Below are positions 6,104 through 8,734 of a DNA stretch of 8,734 nt, piece after piece. How positions within the stretch are numbered: position 1 is the first letter of the stretch; the number at the start of each line of letters is the position of its first letter. The notes below the pieces were generated by a model. That model was not told the origin of the DNA. It did not search any database and saw nothing but the letters and a program-made list of their open reading frames with translations. Source of the stretch: MGR-bin208 sp043779285 (GTDB lineage Bacteria; Bacteroidota; Bacteroidia; Chitinophagales; Chitinophagaceae); contig JAYWEL010000184.1 of NCBI GenBank assembly GCA_043779285.1, forward strand, positions 1-8,734, read 5' to 3'. The translations under genes were made by a program, and so were the position numbers.

Positions 6104-6343
6104 AGCACTAAGATAGCTTTTTTTTAATTTTTGCTCTAATCCGAAACTGTATGATAAATAAAAAATTAAAGTTCAAGCCTTAATACTTTGGGTATGAGTT
6201 TTTTTATCCCTTGGTTTTAATTAATTTCGCAGCGATCCGAAAAAAGGGTTTTTCTAGGAGAAATGCTTGAATAAATCCCGAATCCAATGGTTAGTGGTCG
6301 GATTGATTTATAGATTATACGTTCAATAAAATAAATTCAACAC
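6104..6343. other. Divergent intergenic region, PspC gene / aconitase gene
   Basis: These 240 bp must hold promoters for both flanking genes, but I find no exact TAnnTTTG box on either strand. The best plus-strand match is TAATTTCG (6222-6229, one mismatch). Two 10-bp A/T arms, TTTAATTTTT (6123-6132) and AAAAATTAAA (6161-6170), could pair across 28 nt in the PspC leader. A 6-bp GAAAAA/TTTTTC hairpin (6239-6254) lies in the aconitase upstream region. Both are weak. No RNA gene, riboswitch or additional ORF was recognised. Confidence 0.5.
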
Positions 6344-8608
6344 ATGGTATTTGATCTTGACTTAATTAAGAAAGCTTATGCAGAAATGCCTGCAAAAGTA
6401 GATGCTGCCCGTAAAATGATTGGAAAGCCGCTTACATTGACAGAAAAAATATTGTATGCGCATTTAACTGTTACCGCTTCAACACCACATACACGTGGAG
6501 TTGATTATGTAGATTTTGCTCCGGACAGAGTAGCCATGCAAGATGCAACGGCGCAGATGGCATTATTGCAATTCATGACAGCTGGTCGTTCATCAGTTGC
6601 TGTTCCTTCCACTGTTCATTGCGATCATTTGATACAAGCTAAAACAGGAGCTACAGCAGATTTGGCTACTGCCGTCGAAACAAATAAAGAAGTATATGAT
6701 TTTTTATCGTCCATTTCTAATAAATATGGAATTGGATTCTGGAAGCCAGGTGCAGGTATCATTCATCAGGTAGTTTTAGAAAATTATGCATTCCCGGGCG
6801 GTATGATGATTGGAACAGATTCTCACACACCCAATGCCGGTGGTTTAGGTATGGTTGCTATTGGCGTTGGTGGAGCAGATGCCGTGGATGTGATGGCAGG
6901 CTTACCTTGGGAACTTAAAATGCCTAAGATTATCGGTATAAAATTAACCGGTAAAATGAGTGGCTGGACTAGCGCAAAAGATGTGATTTTAAAAGTAGCC
7001 GGTATTCTTACAGTAAAAGGTGGAACCGGTGCAATTGTCGAATATTTTGGCGACGGGGCCGCAAGCCTGAGTGCTACAGGGAAAGGCACCATTTGTAATA
7101 TGGGTGCCGAAATTGGTGCAACCTGTTCGTTGTTTGCATATGATGGTAAAATGGGAGAATATTTAACAAGCACATCCCGTGCAGAAGTTACAGAACTGGC
7201 TAATGGTATCCGTGAGCATCTTTGCCCAGATCCGGAAGTGGTTGCTGACCCGGCAAGTTATTATGACCAAGTGATTGAAATAAATTTAGATGAACTGGAA
7301 CCTTATGTCAATGGGCCATTTACTCCAGACCTGGCTACACCAATCTCTGAAATGGCAGCGGCCGTTGAAGCAAACGGATGGCCTGCTAAATTGGAAGTAG
7401 CATTGATCGGTAGTTGTACAAATTCATCATACGAAGATATTAGCCGTTCGGTGAGTATTGTAAAAGATGCACAAAGCAAAGGATTGAAATTGAATTCAGA
7501 ATTTACAATTACCCCGGGTAGTGAGTTGGTTCGATATACCATTGAAAGAGATGGATTCATCAATACATTTGAAGAAGTAGGTGGAGTAGTATTAGCAAAT
7601 GCCTGTGGGCCTTGTATTGGTCAATGGGCCCGTCATATCGATGATCCGAACCGGAAAAATACCATCATCACTTCTTTCAACAGAAATTTTGCAAAAAGAA
7701 ATGATGGAAATGCAAGTACACATGCATTTGTAGCATCACCCGAGATTGTAACTGCTATGGCTATTGCCGGTACTATTTCATTCAATCCATTAACAGATAA
7801 ACTGAAGAATGCCAATGGGGAAGAATTTTTATTGGATGAACCTAGTGGTTTTGAATTACCTCCGAAAGGGTTTGATGTGAAGGATGCCGGATATCAGGCC
7901 CCGGCAGAAGATGGAAGTCAGATACAGGTTGTTGTTAGCCCCGAATCAAATCGTTTGCAATTACTGAAAGCTTTTACTGCATGGGAAGGAACTGATTTGA
8001 AAGGACTAAAATTATTGATCAAAGCAAAAGGAAAATGTACCACCGACCATATTTCCATGGCTGGATCATGGTTGAAGTTTCGTGGTCATTTGGATAATAT
8101 CAGTAATAATATGTTGATTGGTGCAATCAACATATTTAATGAAAAAACGGATAATGTGAAAAATCAAATGACTGGCGAATACGATACAGTGCCCAATACT
8201 GCAAGAGCGTATAAGGATGCTGGAATCGGAAGTGTGGTCATTGGAGATGAGAATTATGGGGAAGGAAGTAGTCGTGAACATGCGGCTATGGAGCCACGTC
8301 ATTTAGGTGTTCGAGCTATCATCGTTCGTAGTTTTGCACGGATACATGAAACCAATTTGAAAAAGCAGGGAATGCTTGGATTAACATTTGCAAATAAAGC
8401 AGACTACGATAAAATTTTGGAGAATGACCGTATTGATATTTTAGGATTAACTGAATTTAAACCAGGTAAGCCATTGACAGTTGTATTGAATCATGCCGAT
8501 GGAACAAAAGATGAACTGGCTGTAAATCATACATACAACGAAGCACAGATTGATTGGTTTAGAAAAGGGGGTGCATTGAATGTGATCCGGGAAAGTTTGA
8601 CAAACTAA
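6344..8608 (+). CDS. acn: Aconitate hydratase, mitochondrial-type, [4Fe-4S]
   Basis: This TCA-cycle enzyme interconverts citrate and isocitrate through cis-aconitate in the cytoplasm. The 754-residue product is complete: the large aconitase domain covers about 25-485, a linker follows, and the C-terminal swivel domain runs from about 535 to 700. Cluster ligands are C358 (IGSCTNSSYED), C421 and C424 (NACGPCIGQW). Active-site residues include H95 (CDHLIQ), D159 and H161 (GTDSHTPNAGG), R447 and R452 (FNRNFAKR), R580 (KFRGHLDN), S642 and R644 (GEGSSREHAAMEPRHLG). The length, the FARIHETNLKKQG segment and the spacing all match the mitochondrial aconitase branch rather than bacterial AcnA (about 890 residues) or AcnB. 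From R447 onward, and for the three cysteines, the numbers equal those remembered for mature pig aconitase. The ATG at 6344 opens MVFDLDLIKKAYAEM, the usual start for Bacteroidota homologues. No mutation of a key residue is seen. Confidence 0.96.
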   Translation: MVFDLDLIKKAYAEMPAKVDAARKMIGKPLTLTEKILYAHLTVTASTPHTRGVDYVDFAPDRVAMQDATAQMALLQFMTAGRSSVAVPSTVHCDHLIQAKTGATADLATAVETNKEVYDFLSSISNKYGIGFWKPGAGIIHQVVLENYAFPGGMMIGTDSHTPNAGGLGMVAIGVGGADAVDVMAGLPWELKMPKIIGIKLTGKMSGWTSAKDVILKVAGILTVKGGTGAIVEYFGDGAASLSATGKGTICNMGAEIGATCSLFAYDGKMGEYLTSTSRAEVTELANGIREHLCPDPEVVADPASYYDQVIEINLDELEPYVNGPFTPDLATPISEMAAAVEANGWPAKLEVALIGSCTNSSYEDISRSVSIVKDAQSKGLKLNSEFTITPGSELVRYTIERDGFINTFEEVGGVVLANACGPCIGQWARHIDDPNRKNTIITSFNRNFAKRNDGNASTHAFVASPEIVTAMAIAGTISFNPLTDKLKNANGEEFLLDEPSGFELPPKGFDVKDAGYQAPAEDGSQIQVVVSPESNRLQLLKAFTAWEGTDLKGLKLLIKAKGKCTTDHISMAGSWLKFRGHLDNISNNMLIGAINIFNEKTDNVKNQMTGEYDTVPNTARAYKDAGIGSVVIGDENYGEGSSREHAAMEPRHLGVRAIIVRSFARIHETNLKKQGMLGLTFANKADYDKILENDRIDILGLTEFKPGKPLTVVLNHADGTKDELAVNHTYNEAQIDWFRKGGALNVIRESLTN

Positions 8609-8708
8609 GATTTTATAAAAATAAGTTGAATAATCATACCGCTTATAAACAGTAAATAGTCCAATGCGCTTTTCTGCGGTATAATACCATCTAAGATTTA
8701 CACATAGT
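8609..8708. other. AT-rich downstream region of aconitase gene with a long-loop inverted repeat
   Basis: ATACCGC (8636-8642) and GCGGTAT (8676-8682) are perfect 7-bp arms separated by 33 nt. This could form a stem downstream of the aconitase stop, but it lacks a following T run, so I do not call a terminator. A 10-bp palindrome TTTTATAAAA lies at 8611-8620. On the minus strand an open frame without a start codon (8605-8697) encodes 30 hydrophobic residues; it is not called as a gene. Confidence 0.35.
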
Positions 8709-8710
8709 CC

Positions 8711-8734
8711 CTGCCCGTCCGGTCAGGCGGGCGT
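8711..8734. repeat. GC-rich palindromic element at right edge, probable dispersed repeat
   Basis: GCCCGTC (8713-8719) pairs with GGCGGGC (8726-8732) through seven pairs including one G-T wobble, around the 6-nt loop CGGTCA. It is strikingly GC-rich against the AT-rich flank. Short palindromes of the kind CCTGCC...GGCAGG occur in many copies between genes in Bacteroidota, and the window ends within it, as contigs often do at repeats. Only one copy is visible here, so repeat status is inferred. Confidence 0.45.

Noticed and set aside
6239..6254. GAAAAA/TTTTTC hairpin upstream of the aconitase gene as an iron-responsive or regulatory RNA element
   Set aside because: The stem is six pairs with one G-C, there is no CAGUGN-type loop, and nothing else resembles a known riboswitch or IRE.
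6823..8302. Several minus-strand open frames opposite the aconitase gene
   Set aside because: All are antisense to an unambiguous full-length gene with no domain resemblance; they are by-products of its codon use.
1..8734. tRNA, rRNA, CRISPR, insertion sequence, toxin-antitoxin or phage genes
   Set aside because: No cloverleaf-like segment, spaced repeats, transposase motifs or small paired ORFs were seen on either strand.

Overview
The window reads as an AT-rich, Gram-negative Bacteroidota genome fragment, most likely from the Chitinophagaceae or a close relative. The grounds are the protein flavours (a PspC-domain protein beginning MNRFKNFVEWHAFGVC, a GlmM beginning with SISGIRGTIGG, a mitochondrial-type aconitase), the near absence of Shine-Dalgarno sequences, and intergenic TAnnTTTG boxes, the -7 element known from Bacteroidota promoters. 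The taxonomic placement is inferred by eye from memory of homologues, not from a search.

Layout. Bases 1 to about 98 are very GC-rich (66 of the first 80 bases are G or C) and appear foreign to the rest. They abut the truncated 5' part of a DUF21/CNNM-type membrane protein gene on the minus strand (99-314). A divergent spacer follows, then a five-helix membrane sulfatase-fold enzyme of the LTA-synthase-like family (482-2455, +), which converges tail to tail on a small SAM-dependent methyltransferase (2464-3198, -). A 106-bp divergent spacer with a good -7 box on each strand separates the methyltransferase from phosphoglucosamine mutase glmM (3305-4696, +). A NifS/IscS-type cysteine desulfurase follows 53 bp later (4750-5877, +) and converges on a small PspC-domain protein (5882-6103, -). 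After a 240-bp spacer comes a full-length mitochondrial-type aconitase (6344-8608, +). The last ~125 bases hold an AT-rich tail and a GC-rich palindrome that looks like the edge of a dispersed repeat.

How the genes relate. This is mostly core metabolism and envelope function: amino-sugar precursor supply for peptidoglycan and LPS (glmM), sulfur mobilisation for Fe-S clusters (cysteine desulfurase), and a [4Fe-4S] TCA-cycle enzyme (aconitase) that would be a downstream user of such clusters. The strand alternates repeatedly, so apart from a possible glmM-desulfurase pair there is no operon and no sign of one multi-gene system. I looked for defence, mobile, biosynthetic and RNA elements and found none. 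The points most worth a second look are the chimeric-looking left edge, the use of TTG start codons in three of seven genes, the compact dyad-bearing divergent promoter region at 3199-3304, and the GC-rich palindrome at the right edge.
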